Source: DATBGS01 sp036557885 (GTDB lineage: Bacteria > Chloroflexota > Ktedonobacteria > Ktedonobacterales > DATBGS01). From it: a stretch of DNA of 59,416 nucleotides. The translations under genes and the position numbers were made by a program. The notes under the pieces were generated by a model. It saw only the letters and a list, made by a program, of their open reading frames with translations, ran no database searches and was not told the DNA's origin. The stretch's first letter is position 1. Every line of letters begins with the position of its first letter. The DNA is taken from positions 1 to 59,416 of the forward strand of contig DATBGS010000057.1 in the NCBI GenBank assembly GCA_036557885.1, in the 5' to 3' direction. Shown piece after piece: positions 24,718 through 32,980 of the stretch.

Positions 24718-25415
24718 GCTTCGTTTTGCTGGAAATAGGCTGCGCGCAGGGCCGCCAACCCGCGAAAGAGGCGCATGCGCACAGCGCCGCGTGATAGCTC
24801 CAGTTGCTCGGCTACTTCTGGTACCGTGAACCCCAGAGCGAGGTGCAAGAGCAGGCAGGCGCGATAGTCGCGTGGCACCTGGACCAGCGCCGCCTTCAGG
24901 GTTTCAGACTCGATGAGTTGTTCCTCAAAGCCCGTTTCCGGCGCGTGCAAGCGTTCGCCCAGGTTGGGAGCGCTCGATTTCTCTGCGCTGCCCCCTTCTT
25001 TGGCGCCGGTCAGCCAGTCCAGCGACATCCAGCCAATCAGCCGACGGTGACGCATCCACGAGCGGGCGCGGTTGGTCGCAATACGAAAGAGCCAGACACG
25101 AAACAGGGCTGGCTCGCGCAGCTTCGACAATCCGCGCCAGGCTTGCCAGATGGTATCCTGCGCCAGATCGCTGGCCCAGTCATCATCGCCAATCAGTTGC
25201 GCCAGGTAGAGATACACAGGCCGTTGAAACGGAGTAATCAATTCCTCAAAGGCCGTGTGATTGCCATGTTGTGCCTGCTCCACGAGCGCAATGAGGCGTG
25301 TGGCTTCCGGGTGCTCCTCGGAGGCCACTACCCCTGTTGGCTGCTCTGGGTGAATGTCCGGTGCGACCTCGCCCTCTGGCTCATAAACCATCAGCAGACG
25401 CTCATTACCTGCCAT
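24714..25415 (-). CDS. ECF-like sigma-70 family RNA polymerase sigma factor
   Basis: Protein of 233 aa from the chosen start. Region 2 (about 50-120) shows FEELITPFQRPVYLYL, DLAQDTIWQAWRGL and FRVWLFRIATNRARSWMR. Region 4 (about 175-230) shows VPRDYRACLLLHLALGFTVPEVAEQL, quoted in part as YRACLLLHLALG, then LSRGAVRMRLFRGLAALR. The linker between them is longer than usual. Starts are ambiguous: ATG 25415 (MAGNERLL) has GAGGA 8 nt upstream and is preferred; ATG 25436, ATG 25484 and GTG 25532 are in frame. It is translationally coupled to its anti-sigma gene, the standard arrangement for signal-released sigma factors. Confidence 0.87.
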   Translation of the reverse strand: MAGNERLLMVYEPEGEVAPDIHPEQPTGVVASEEHPEATRLIALVEQAQHGNHTAFEELITPFQRPVYLYLAQLIGDDDWASDLAQDTIWQAWRGLSKLREPALFRVWLFRIATNRARSWMRHRRLIGWMSLDWLTGAKEGGSAEKSSAPNLGERLHAPETGFEEQLIESETLKAALVQVPRDYRACLLLHLALGFTVPEVAEQLELSRGAVRMRLFRGLAALRAAYFQQNEA

Positions 25416-25544
25416 TGGTGCCGATTCCTCTGGCATGTTGCTCCATGCCACGCGCAAGAGCCATAGGTCAGTGGTTTGCAGCATGGCTTGCTTGGAATGC
25501 ACCTGTGTGCTTTGTTCGTAGAGACGCGCCACCCTGCGCGAGTA

Positions 25545-26384
25545 TCACGCTTCCTGTTGTTTTGTCAGATTGGCGTAGATTTCTGGGCGGCGCAGGTTGA
25601 GCAGCGGCCATTCCATCTGCTGCTCGGTAATGTGGGCCATATCCAGATCAACAACCAGCGCCTCGTTCTCGTGTTGCGCGGCAGCAATGACCAAGCCGTC
25701 CGGCGCGTAGGCTGCGCTGTCGCCGCCCCATTGGTAGAGCGAGTCTGAGCCAAATGGCCCGGTGCGGTTGACGGTGAGAACAAAACATCCGTTGGCAGAA
25801 GCATTGGCCCCCAGAATCGTCCGCCAGCGCGGAGGCGTGTGGGCGCCAGTGGCGCGCGGCGCAAAGATCACCTGGCACCCCGCGAGGGCGAGCAGGCGCG
25901 AGCCTTCGGGAAAGGCGTTATCGTAACAGACCTGCACGCCGACCTTTACTCCAGCAAACTCCCAGACCGGAAACCCCAGGTCGCCATTGCCATAATAGTA
26001 GGCTTCATACCAGCCGGGATGGTCAGGGAGATGATTCTTGCGATATTTGCCCGCCAACGCGCCATCCGGCCCAAGAAGATACGCGGCGCTGAACAGCTTT
26101 TCCCCCGCGCGCTCGTACAGTGAGGCCACGATACCTACCTGATACTTGAGCGCAAGTGCTTGCACCGCCTGATAGATTGGGCCGCCCTCTGGCTCGGCCC
26201 AGGCGCGTTTGGCTTCGTCTTGCTCAGCCGGAAACCAGGGCAGAGTGAACTGCTCTGGTAGGCAAACGATCTGCGCGCCTGCCCTCGTCGCCTGGCCGAT
26301 TAACTCTGCGGCCTGTGCCAGGTTCTGTTCTTTGGGGTGTTCACAGTTCATTTGTAACAGACCAACGCGCAAGTGTGTACTCAT
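25545..26384 (-). CDS. nitrilase-superfamily carbon-nitrogen hydrolase
   Basis: Amidase of 279 aa. The catalytic triad is visible: Glu44 in CLPEQFTLPW, Lys116 in KYRKNHLPDHPGWYEAYY, quoted in part as KYRKNHLPDHPG, and Cys153 in VGVQVCYDNAFPE. The pattern is near N-carbamoylputrescine and beta-ureidopropionase-like members, which release ammonia and CO2 from N-carbamoyl amines, but the substrate is not fixed by these motifs. The start is ATG 26384. It is divergent from ppa with 109 bp between start codons. Downstream, the sigma factor gene lies on the same strand after about 130 bp. Confidence 0.9.
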   Translation of the reverse strand: MSTHLRVGLLQMNCEHPKEQNLAQAAELIGQATRAGAQIVCLPEQFTLPWFPAEQDEAKRAWAEPEGGPIYQAVQALALKYQVGIVASLYERAGEKLFSAAYLLGPDGALAGKYRKNHLPDHPGWYEAYYYGNGDLGFPVWEFAGVKVGVQVCYDNAFPEGSRLLALAGCQVIFAPRATGAHTPPRWRTILGANASANGCFVLTVNRTGPFGSDSLYQWGGDSAAYAPDGLVIAAAQHENEALVVDLDMAHITEQQMEWPLLNLRRPEIYANLTKQQEA

Positions 26385-26493
26385 TTTGCTGCTCCATAAG
26401 CATTATTCATCTACAAATGTTTTGGCCCATCCTCTGCTGCACCATAGTACATGAGGAAGCAGAAAGAAGTATACAGCACAAAGGAGCGACGGT

Positions 26494-27027
26494 ATGGCGA
26501 ACAAGGAAATGGCACAGGAGGCACGCGGCGGGCAGCAGGAAGGCTGGGTGGAGGCGATGGTAGAGATTCCGCGCGGCAGCCGCAACAAATATGAATACGA
26601 CCACGAGCGCGGGGTGATTCGACTGGACCGGGTACTCTATTCGTCGGTGCATTATCCAACGGACTATGGCTTTTTGCTCAATACGCTTTCTGGTGATGGC
26701 GACCCGCTGGATGTGCTGGTAGTGGTGAATGAGCCGACGTTTCCGGGGTGCCTGATGCGCGTCAGGCCGATTGGAACGCTGATTATGAGCGATGAGAAAG
26801 GCGAGGACGAGAAGATTCTGGCGGTTCCGGTGGATGACCCGCGCTTTCGGACGATCAACGACCTGCCTGACCTGGCTGAGCACTGGCAGCGCGAGATCTC
26901 TGCGTTCTTCCGCACCTACAAAGAATTGCAGGGGTTGCAGACGGTGGTGCGCGATTGGTCGCCCGCCGAGGTTGCCTGGCGTGTGATTGTGGAATGCCAG
27001 GAGCGCTTCAGGAAGCAATCTCACTAG
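26494..27027 (+). CDS. ppa: inorganic diphosphatase
   Basis: Soluble family I pyrophosphatase of 177 aa that hydrolyses pyrophosphate to drive biosynthesis. Active-site segments: EIPRGSRNKYEYD, HYPTDYGFL, DGDPLDVLVV (three metal-binding Asp) and DPRFRTINDL; KELQ appears near the C-terminus. AAAGGAG precedes the ATG at good spacing. The gene is monocistronic, and its stop overlaps by 4 bp the end of a convergent gene, leaving no room for a separate terminator. Confidence 0.96.
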   Translation: MANKEMAQEARGGQQEGWVEAMVEIPRGSRNKYEYDHERGVIRLDRVLYSSVHYPTDYGFLLNTLSGDGDPLDVLVVVNEPTFPGCLMRVRPIGTLIMSDEKGEDEKILAVPVDDPRFRTINDLPDLAEHWQREISAFFRTYKELQGLQTVVRDWSPAEVAWRVIVECQERFRKQSH

Positions 27028-28223
27028 ATTTCTGCGTCATCGTCGTCCGCTTCAAGCGCTTGAGAGGGCGTTTCTGCTGTTTGTGCTGAGGGGCCTGGCT
27101 GTTGCTGGGGGAATAGTTTCAGGAATTCAGCCAGCGCCGCCTCAAAATGCGTCTGCACATCCTGTTCGCGGTAGATGATCTTCTCGTCGGTCAGCAGCGC
27201 TCGCCCAAAGCGGAACAGCCCTTCTTCGTTTTCCTGGTCGCTGTGGTCCACTTTGGGGAGCTTGTTGGGCCTGGGGAAACCCAGCGCTTTGCCAATGGGA
27301 TAGGGCGTGTGGAAGGAGAAGCGCAAGCCAGGGAAGGCGTCGGCTTTAATCTCAAGGAAATAGAGCGAGTAATAATCCCGCTCCTCGTGGACGATGCAGT
27401 GCGGGCACTGTCTCACATCCTTGCGAAAGAGGTCGAAATATTCCCATTTGCTCATGGGGCCAAGGTCGCGCTTGTCCTCATAATGCTCATCGCACAGGTG
27501 CAGCGTCATTTTGTCTGACTCTTCTGGCCGGTAAAACGCGAGATGGGCGTAGGGCGTCTGCATCAAGAGATGGAAGGTGTTGTTTTTGCGCTGATACCAG
27601 ATTTGCTCCTGGTTGTGATAGCGCTCGCGGTATTTGATGGCCTCTTGCATTTTCTCGTGGTTCTCTTTGGCCCAGCGCGAGGCCCAGACGGTCCAATAGG
27701 CAAGCTGGAACGTGGCGGCCAGTTCTGGCGACCCCTGGCTGGCCCAGACCGCAACCATCGTCTCCCAGGTGGCGCGAAAGGCTTTGCGGGAGTGCTGGTG
27801 TTCTTTGCGGCTTTCGGTGGCTTTCTGCGCGCCGGTCTTGCGCCTGGTGTTCACGAGCGCCTGATGCTCGTCGCGCCAGGTATCGAGCATTTCAGGGGTG
27901 ATAGCGGTGATCACGCGCCGATCATAGATGGGGTATTCGATGTCGCGGGCGGCGACATGGAAGGTGCGATAGGCCAGGATGGGTAGCTTGCCATCGGCCA
28001 CCCAGCGTTTGCGCTCGGTGGGCGTGCAGCCCAAAATCTTTTCGACATCCCAGGGACCAAAGGCCAGTTCATGCTTAAAGGTTTCCAGAAAGCGGGCGTA
28101 TTCGTCGGCGTCGGCTTCGAGGCGAGTGGCAAGCTGTTCCGTCAGGTGCCCTTTGAGCGTGCGTGCTGAGTTGGGCGCCCCCAGAAATGCTGCCAGTTGG
28201 TCTTTGGTGAGCAGCGCGGCCAT
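27024..28223 (-). CDS. unrecognised protein with HTH-like N-terminus and zinc-ribbon-like C-terminus
   Basis: Protein of 399 aa that I cannot assign to a family. Residues about 45-100 contain an excisionase/MerR-like pattern (WDVEKILGCTPTERKRWVAD, then IYDRRVITAI). The middle (about 125-250) is rich in basic and aromatic residues with many Trp. Near 280-320, HLCDEHYEDKRDLG and RQCPHCIVHEERDYYSLY place Cys/His pairs like a zinc ribbon. The C-terminus is acidic (EADDDDAEI). This layout suggests a nucleic-acid-binding protein. The ATG at 28223 follows the Rieske stop by 49 bp with only a weak ribosome binding site, so readthrough from the Rieske transcript is likely. The 3' end overlaps ppa. Confidence 0.72.
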   Translation of the reverse strand: MAALLTKDQLAAFLGAPNSARTLKGHLTEQLATRLEADADEYARFLETFKHELAFGPWDVEKILGCTPTERKRWVADGKLPILAYRTFHVAARDIEYPIYDRRVITAITPEMLDTWRDEHQALVNTRRKTGAQKATESRKEHQHSRKAFRATWETMVAVWASQGSPELAATFQLAYWTVWASRWAKENHEKMQEAIKYRERYHNQEQIWYQRKNNTFHLLMQTPYAHLAFYRPEESDKMTLHLCDEHYEDKRDLGPMSKWEYFDLFRKDVRQCPHCIVHEERDYYSLYFLEIKADAFPGLRFSFHTPYPIGKALGFPRPNKLPKVDHSDQENEEGLFRFGRALLTDEKIIYREQDVQTHFEAALAEFLKLFPQQQPGPSAQTAETPSQALEADDDDAEI

Positions 28224-28272
28224 TTCGTTGCTGGTTTGCGCTACTGCGCCCGCAGGCGCTCTGTACTGCTTG

Positions 28273-29238
28273 CTAAGCCGTGCCAAAGGTGACGCCCCAT
28301 TCTTTAAGCTGCTTGCGATAGGCGATTGCCATTGCATCAGAGCGATGATGCAGTTCGGCCTGTAAATCCAATGGGAGGCGTTCCGGCTTTTGCGCCGCAA
28401 CAATGGGTAAGTCCTGGGCAACAATACCGTCTTGAAAGGCGCGGATGTCCTCTGCCGGGGTGTCGTGGCCGTAGTTCATCGCCAGCCACATCCAGCCAAT
28501 GCAGCTAATTTCGGTGACGGGGGTAAGGGCGAAGTAAATGACGAAACTTGGCCCGGTAGTTTTGCGCAGATAGGCGGTGAATGGACGAAAGACGGAGTAG
28601 GTGTAGCTGACGATGGCCGGAATGCCCAGGCCATCCGGGTTGGGCTGCCAGAAGCGAATATCTTTCGCGGTGATGCCCTCTGGCCCGACACTGATCTCGT
28701 ATTTCTCGATTTCGGCGTGGTTGGGGTCGCCCAGGATGCCTTCGTGGACATAGGGGAAGTGGGCGACATCCAGAAAGTTTTCGACAAAGCGCGTGGCGCT
28801 GGCGTTGGCGGGATATGGGCCACAGAGCACCTTGCGGTACGAGGCGTCGTCCCATTCTGGGAAGGTGGTGATGTCTTGCTCTGGCGCGCCCAGGCACACC
28901 CAGATCAGGCCGTAGCGCTCCGTCGCTTTGTAGACGTTGTGAACGCGGGCATGCGCGGGCGGAGTTTGTTTGGGATGCGCCGGGAAGCGCACGCATTGCC
29001 CTTCGTGATTATAAGCCCAGCCATGATAGCCACAGATGAGCGTTTCGCCCTCCACGCGGCCCATCGAGAGCGGCGTGCCGCGATGCGGGCAGAGGTCTTC
29101 CCAGGCGACGACGCCCTGGCTGGTGCGCCACAAAACGACCTGTTCATCAAGCAGCCGCACGCCCGTTATCTGGCCTTCTGCCAGGCTGTCTGCCAGGGCA
29201 ACGGGGTGCCAATCATTGAGGAGCACAGGCGGAATCAT
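28273..29238 (-). CDS. Rieske 2Fe-2S ring-hydroxylating oxygenase
   Basis: Oxygenase of 321 aa. The Rieske site is Cys50/His52 (CPHRG) and Cys69/His72 (CGYHGW). The mononuclear iron site is in FVENFLDVAHFPYVHEGILG, with two His. The short length and C-terminal domain resemble phenylpropionate/vanillate-demethylase type alpha subunits that accept electrons from a separate reductase, which is not seen here. The start at 29238 (MIPPVLLNDW) has no clear ribosome binding site. The reading frame stays open for 95 codons further upstream through a structured element, so the true translation signal is uncertain. It is followed after 49 bp by the unrecognised HTH/zinc protein. Confidence 0.87.
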   Translation of the reverse strand: MIPPVLLNDWHPVALADSLAEGQITGVRLLDEQVVLWRTSQGVVAWEDLCPHRGTPLSMGRVEGETLICGYHGWAYNHEGQCVRFPAHPKQTPPAHARVHNVYKATERYGLIWVCLGAPEQDITTFPEWDDASYRKVLCGPYPANASATRFVENFLDVAHFPYVHEGILGDPNHAEIEKYEISVGPEGITAKDIRFWQPNPDGLGIPAIVSYTYSVFRPFTAYLRKTTGPSFVIYFALTPVTEISCIGWMWLAMNYGHDTPAEDIRAFQDGIVAQDLPIVAAQKPERLPLDLQAELHHRSDAMAIAYRKQLKEWGVTFGTA

Positions 29239-29259
29239 AGAATGTTTTGCGCGGCGGAT

Positions 29260-29605
29260 ACCCCACACCTTCAGGTGGGGAAGGAGCCGCGCCCTCCTTT
29301 CTTCTGCCCCTTGCGGGGGCCGGTTTTTGGTGGGAACCGGCCAACCCACTCCGCTTGCGCGGGTAAGGTGGTCCTCGTCAACGTTATCGGGCGGTACTTT
29401 CCCCAGACGGCACTGCATAGACCCCGTTTGCCTGTTTAATCCCCAGGTTCGAGAGGTTGAGGCTGGACCGGCCACCCCAACGTCGGAACGTGAACGCTTC
29501 CCGATAACGTAGCCCGATAGCATCCTGGCTCTGGCTGAGACTGGTCAAGTTCGGGCTTGCAGCGAAACAGCCGCTCCAAGCCCCTCCCCAAAAGGGGAGA
29601 GGGTA
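29260..29605 (-). mobile_element. structured element resembling an IS200/IS605 right end (omega-RNA-like), no transposase
   Basis: Between the Rieske start and 29640 lies a run of hairpins: CCCCAC/GTGGGG region (29261-29280), AAGGAG/CTCCTT (29281-29299), CCCC/GGGG (29307-29318), GGCCGGTT/AACCGGCC (29318-29342) and CTCCCC/GGGGAG with AAAA loop (29584-29599). A 10-bp long-range pair joins CGTTATCGGG (29382-29391) and CCCGATAACG (29500-29509). On the minus strand, the order GC hairpins then a hairpin close to CCACCTGAAGGTG resembles the 3' end of IS200/IS605 tnpB elements. No TnpA or TnpB reading frame is present. A cis-regulatory leader of the Rieske gene is the alternative. Confidence 0.45.
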
Positions 29606-29649
29606 CCTGACGGAGAGCGTTCCCTTCTCTGCTAGTTTTTGCTACACTG

Positions 29650-29850
29650 TTGATAGTGTATCATCTCTTCATTCGTTTAGCAGGACATACCTGGGTTGAG
29701 CCAGGCAATGCAAAGCTGGCCGGGCGAGGAGTACAGCAAGATCGCCAGGAAGCGTATCGGGAGCGCGCCGCGCAATTGCATCGTCTCATTGCACTACGGA
29801 CAGGCCAGCCGCTTCGTGAAATCCTTGCCCAGCCACCTGAACAGCTCTGA
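29650..29850 (+). CDS. small ORF of doubtful status
   Basis: A 66-codon frame with TTG or GTG start and no ribosome binding site. The later half (QQDRQEAYRERAAQLHRL) is helix-forming and looks coding, and its stop sits just before a hairpin. It may be a real small gene or a fragment left by the insertion-like element beside it. No family recognised. Confidence 0.25.
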   Translation: MIVYHLFIRLAGHTWVEPGNAKLAGRGVQQDRQEAYRERAAQLHRLIALRTGQPLREILAQPPEQL

Positions 29851-29854
29851 TGTG

Positions 29855-29885
29855 AACAATTCATACTGCAAAAAACAGAATTGTT
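29855..29885. terminator. hairpin at the end of the ornithine cyclodeaminase-family gene
   Basis: AACAATTC (29855-29862) pairs perfectly with GAATTGTT (29878-29885); the loop holds a run of six T on the minus strand. It touches the stop codon of the minus-strand gene. Confidence 0.45.
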
Positions 29886-30874
29886 TAAATGGAGACATCA
29901 GTTCCCAGGCCCTTTGCGCGGGCTAACGTGTAGGCGATCTGGGCTACCGCGACATCCTGCACAGCGTTGCCCACCGATTTGAAGAAGGTGATTTGCTGCG
30001 CATCGCTGCGGCCTGGAGCATGCCCCAGGATGACTTCGCCTAGCTCGGCAATCTGCGCGTCATCTTTGAGATAGCCCTGGTCGCGGGCAATGATGAGGTC
30101 GCCCGCCTCGCTCCAGGCTGCCTGGCGTTGGTCCACCACGATACGCGCTCGCCCAACGGTTTGTGCTGGCACCTCTTGCATGCTAGGGCGATAGGAGCCA
30201 ATGCCGTTGATATGGGCGCCTGGGCGCAGGTCTGCGTCGTTGAAGAGTGGTGTGGATGAGGCAGTGGCGCAGCAGATGACATCGGCCTCCGCCAGTGCTT
30301 CTTGAGGGGAGGTGGCAATCTGCACATCTTTGGGGAGCGGCGAACCAAAAGCGCGTAGTTCTTCCGCCAGCCGTTCTGCATGAGCCTGGGTGCGGTTGAT
30401 GAGCCAGATACGCTCAATGGGGCGCGCCTCGCAGACAGCCCAGGCTTGATTAAAGCTCTGCGCGCCCGCGCCAAAGAGCGCCACTACCCGCGCCTCTTTC
30501 CGAGCGAGGATCCGCGTGGCAACGCCAGAGGCCGCGCCGGTGCGTAACGCGGTGAGTGTGCTGCCCTCAACGAGGGACACAGGCAGGCCGTTGCTCGTAT
30601 CAAACGACAAGACCAGCGCGTTGATGGTTGGCAAATTGTGTCGTTCCAGGTTATGGGGAAAGAGCGTGAGCAGTTTGACGGCCAGCGCGTTGCTTTCGGC
30701 CAGGTACGCGGGCATGATGAGCGCCAGCCCTTCAGCAGGTGGGATGCTCAGGTGCGGGCGCAGTGGCACCTGGGCTTGCTGCGCGGAAAGCTGAGCGAAT
30801 GCTGCCGAGACAGCATCCATTGCCGCCGACATGGGCACGGCCTGGCGCAGTTCCTCGCGGGTGATAATGAGCAT
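29885..30874 (-). CDS. ornithine cyclodeaminase/mu-crystallin family protein
   Basis: NAD(P)-binding protein of 329 aa. Features: LRPHLSIPPAEG and substrate-site VEGSTLTALRTGAASGVATR, quoted in part as LTALRTGAASGVATR, then the Rossmann motif ALFGAGAQSFNQ and VICCATASSTPLF. The family includes ornithine cyclodeaminase, alanine dehydrogenase and delta1-pyrroline-2-carboxylate (Pyr2C) or ketimine reductases. Since the window also encodes a probable trans-3-hydroxyproline dehydratase, whose product is Pyr2C, reduction of Pyr2C to proline is an attractive role; this is inference across a 14-kb gap. The gene follows the FAD oxidoreductase by 12 bp, an evident operon. Confidence 0.88.
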   Translation of the reverse strand: MLIITREELRQAVPMSAAMDAVSAAFAQLSAQQAQVPLRPHLSIPPAEGLALIMPAYLAESNALAVKLLTLFPHNLERHNLPTINALVLSFDTSNGLPVSLVEGSTLTALRTGAASGVATRILARKEARVVALFGAGAQSFNQAWAVCEARPIERIWLINRTQAHAERLAEELRAFGSPLPKDVQIATSPQEALAEADVICCATASSTPLFNDADLRPGAHINGIGSYRPSMQEVPAQTVGRARIVVDQRQAAWSEAGDLIIARDQGYLKDDAQIAELGEVILGHAPGRSDAQQITFFKSVGNAVQDVAVAQIAYTLARAKGLGTDVSI

Positions 30875-30886
30875 GCGTATCTCCTC

Positions 30887-32140
30887 TCACAGAAGTTGAC
30901 AGGCCAGGGCTTCTCCGGCCTTGCGCCCCAGGACGATGCCAGGCAGCACGCCCTGTGCCCCCAGGCCCTCTATGGCGTAGCCAGGCGCCCTTTTGCCCAG
31001 TGTACGCGATGCTGGCAGCATCTCGGCGCTAACTGCTAAATCTACAGCCCAGGTGTAGCGCGGGCGATGCCTGGCTAACTCTGGCAGCCAGCGCCGGGCA
31101 GAAGCTGCCATCTTGCGATGATACGCCGGGTCACCATCGGCTGCGCCTGCCGGACCATAGGGGCCGCCGCTCACAATCAGCCAGCCGTTGCCGGGGCGGT
31201 AGTCGTAATAGGTATAGTGCGAGGCATCCCAGAAGACGGGGAAATCGTCGGACAGGTCGGCCTTGAACGCCAGGGCATAGAGGCGGGCCGATGGGGTGAT
31301 GGTCGGGCCGGTTGCCCAGATGAGGCCGCGCGCTGAAAGGGTCAGGCCGGAGCGCAAACGAACCTCCCACCGGCTGATGGCATTTCCATCCTCTTGATAG
31401 CTCACTTCCTGACAGGCTGCTACCTCGGCATTGCCAACCAGTATGGCGCCCGCGTTGCGTGCCTGTTCCGCGAGATGCGCCAGCACCGTGAGCGGATAGG
31501 CGCGGCCCTCATCGGGCAGCCAGAGCGCGGCCTGGACGTTACGAAGATTCAACCTGCCCCCTGTTTGCTCAGCAGCCTGCGCGGCGGTCCAGACCTCGGC
31601 GCGCAGCCCTGCCGCCTGGCGTGCCTCGGCCTCGCGGGTGAGCCAGTCTACCTCTTCTGGCTCTGTTGCCAGGCTCAACGCGCCTGTTTGTCGCGCTTGA
31701 AGGATGGCATCTGGCTGCGCAGCATCCCGAAAGAGGCTGCTGGCGGCTTCCGTTGTGTCCGGCCAGAGCGTGACAAGAGGACTATCCGGCGGCAGGTCAG
31801 AGAGGCCTAGATTGGCGCCAACGCTGACAATGCCCGCGTTGCGCCCAGAAGCGCCCAGACCCAGGCGACTCCCGGCTTCCAGCAAGAGCACACGCGCCCC
31901 ACTGCCTGCTGCCGCCTGTGCTGCGCTTAAGCCGGTAACGCCGCCACCAACAATCACCATGTCGAGTTTTTGCGCTGATGCAGGTGGCAGGAGAGCAAGA
32001 TCGGGCAGGTCCAGCAGCGGGCGGATACGCGGGGAGAGCTTGTCCAGCCAGGGAGCCTCCTGGCGAACGCTTTTGCGTGCTTGAGTGACGAGTGTGCCAG
32101 ATGATAGAACGCTTCTACGAGGACGCATAAACGGGTGCAC
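30887..32140 (-). CDS. DAO-type FAD-dependent oxidoreductase
   Basis: FAD enzyme of 417 aa. After a 55-residue extension (PWLDKLSPRI) the Rossmann motif is MVIVGGGVTGLSAAQAAAGSG, quoted in part as IVGGGVTGLSAA; then GLGASGRNAGIVS, typical of the DAO/glycine oxidase family and close to gamma-glutamylputrescine oxidase-like (PuuB) proteins. The C-terminal YAIEGLGAQGVLPGIVLGRK is the second FAD contact. The GTG at 32140 has AGGA close by; ATG 32128 is an alternative giving 413 aa. The gene is 12 bp upstream of the ornithine cyclodeaminase-family gene, so an amino acid or imine is a likely substrate. The CPBP protease gene lies 12 bp upstream on the same strand. Confidence 0.86.
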   Translation of the reverse strand: MHPFMRPRRSVLSSGTLVTQARKSVRQEAPWLDKLSPRIRPLLDLPDLALLPPASAQKLDMVIVGGGVTGLSAAQAAAGSGARVLLLEAGSRLGLGASGRNAGIVSVGANLGLSDLPPDSPLVTLWPDTTEAASSLFRDAAQPDAILQARQTGALSLATEPEEVDWLTREAEARQAAGLRAEVWTAAQAAEQTGGRLNLRNVQAALWLPDEGRAYPLTVLAHLAEQARNAGAILVGNAEVAACQEVSYQEDGNAISRWEVRLRSGLTLSARGLIWATGPTITPSARLYALAFKADLSDDFPVFWDASHYTYYDYRPGNGWLIVSGGPYGPAGAADGDPAYHRKMAASARRWLPELARHRPRYTWAVDLAVSAEMLPASRTLGKRAPGYAIEGLGAQGVLPGIVLGRKAGEALACQLL

Positions 32141-32152
32141 CTCATCCTGCTG

Positions 32153-32980
32153 CTAAAAGTGGATGGCCTGAATAACCACAAGAGCGCTGACGGCGTTGTT
32201 GAGCATATGCAGCGCGATGCCCGGCCAGATGGAGCGCGTGCGCCAGCGCAGCATGGCGAGCACCAACCCGATCACGATCAGCAGTGCCAGCGAGCCTGGG
32301 TCGCCATGTCCGATGCCAAAAAGGATGGCGCTGAGCACCACCGCCAGCCAGACGTTTATACGCAGCCGCATGCCCTGAAATAAGAAACTGCGGAAAAAGG
32401 TTTCTTCACAGAATGGCGCGATAATCACCGCCGAAAGCAGGATAGCAACAGCCGTGTAGGGCGCTGCTTCCGCTCCTTTGAGCACGATGTCTATATTTGT
32501 TTGCACCGGAAAGTGCAGGAGATCGGCTACTACGCTGTAAAGAATGCCAGCCAGGTAGATAACAGCCAGACCACCCACTGCTGCGCCCGCTACCACCCAG
32601 AAGCGAACAGCGCGAAAACCTAACGCGCGAAAGCCATCGCGGAGTGTTGGCGGCGGCAGCCCAGCAAGGGCTGCCCGGCGGCGTGGCTCGATGACAGCAA
32701 ACCAGAGCGGGGCGATGAGAAACACTCCCTCAAGCAATCCCTGAAGTAGAAATGTGAGCACAGCGCTCACCAGATCAGCAGAGCGCGAAAGATGCTGAGA
32801 AGGCTGTTGCTGGGTTGATGAGCTGAGAATGGAAAGTGCGGCCAGCCCTAACCAGGGAACAAGGGTGAGCGCTGCCCCCTTCACGGTGTCAGCCCAGGTC
32901 CAGTTTGGTTGGTCGCCTTCCAGAGAAAATCCGGCTGGCAACCGTTCGTTTTCAGGAGAGGCGTCTATAAGATCACCCAT
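32153..32980 (-). CDS. CPBP-family intramembrane glutamic protease
   Basis: Membrane protein of 275 aa with about seven hydrophobic segments. The CPBP (Rce1-like) motifs are complete: EETFFRSFLF with Glu192/Glu193 and Arg197, FGIGHGDPG with His225, and HMLNNAVS with His258. Family members cleave within membranes or mature peptides such as bacteriocins. The start at 32980 (MGDLIDASPE) is chosen over a longer frame because the upstream extension looks noncoding. Its stop is 12 bp before the FAD oxidoreductase start, so it probably heads that operon, though no functional link is evident. The first 25 residues are soluble. Confidence 0.88.
   Translation of the reverse strand: MGDLIDASPENERLPAGFSLEGDQPNWTWADTVKGAALTLVPWLGLAALSILSSSTQQQPSQHLSRSADLVSAVLTFLLQGLLEGVFLIAPLWFAVIEPRRRAALAGLPPPTLRDGFRALGFRAVRFWVVAGAAVGGLAVIYLAGILYSVVADLLHFPVQTNIDIVLKGAEAAPYTAVAILLSAVIIAPFCEETFFRSFLFQGMRLRINVWLAVVLSAILFGIGHGDPGSLALLIVIGLVLAMLRWRTRSIWPGIALHMLNNAVSALVVIQAIHF

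Noticed and set aside
24804..25466. Plus-strand frame of 220 codons over the sigma factor
   Set aside because: Antisense of a well-supported sigma factor with regions 2 and 4; no ribosome binding site.
29240..29884. Search for TnpA or TnpB remains near the structured element
   Set aside because: No frame shows the Tyr transposase or RuvC/zinc-ribbon motifs, so an active element is not called.
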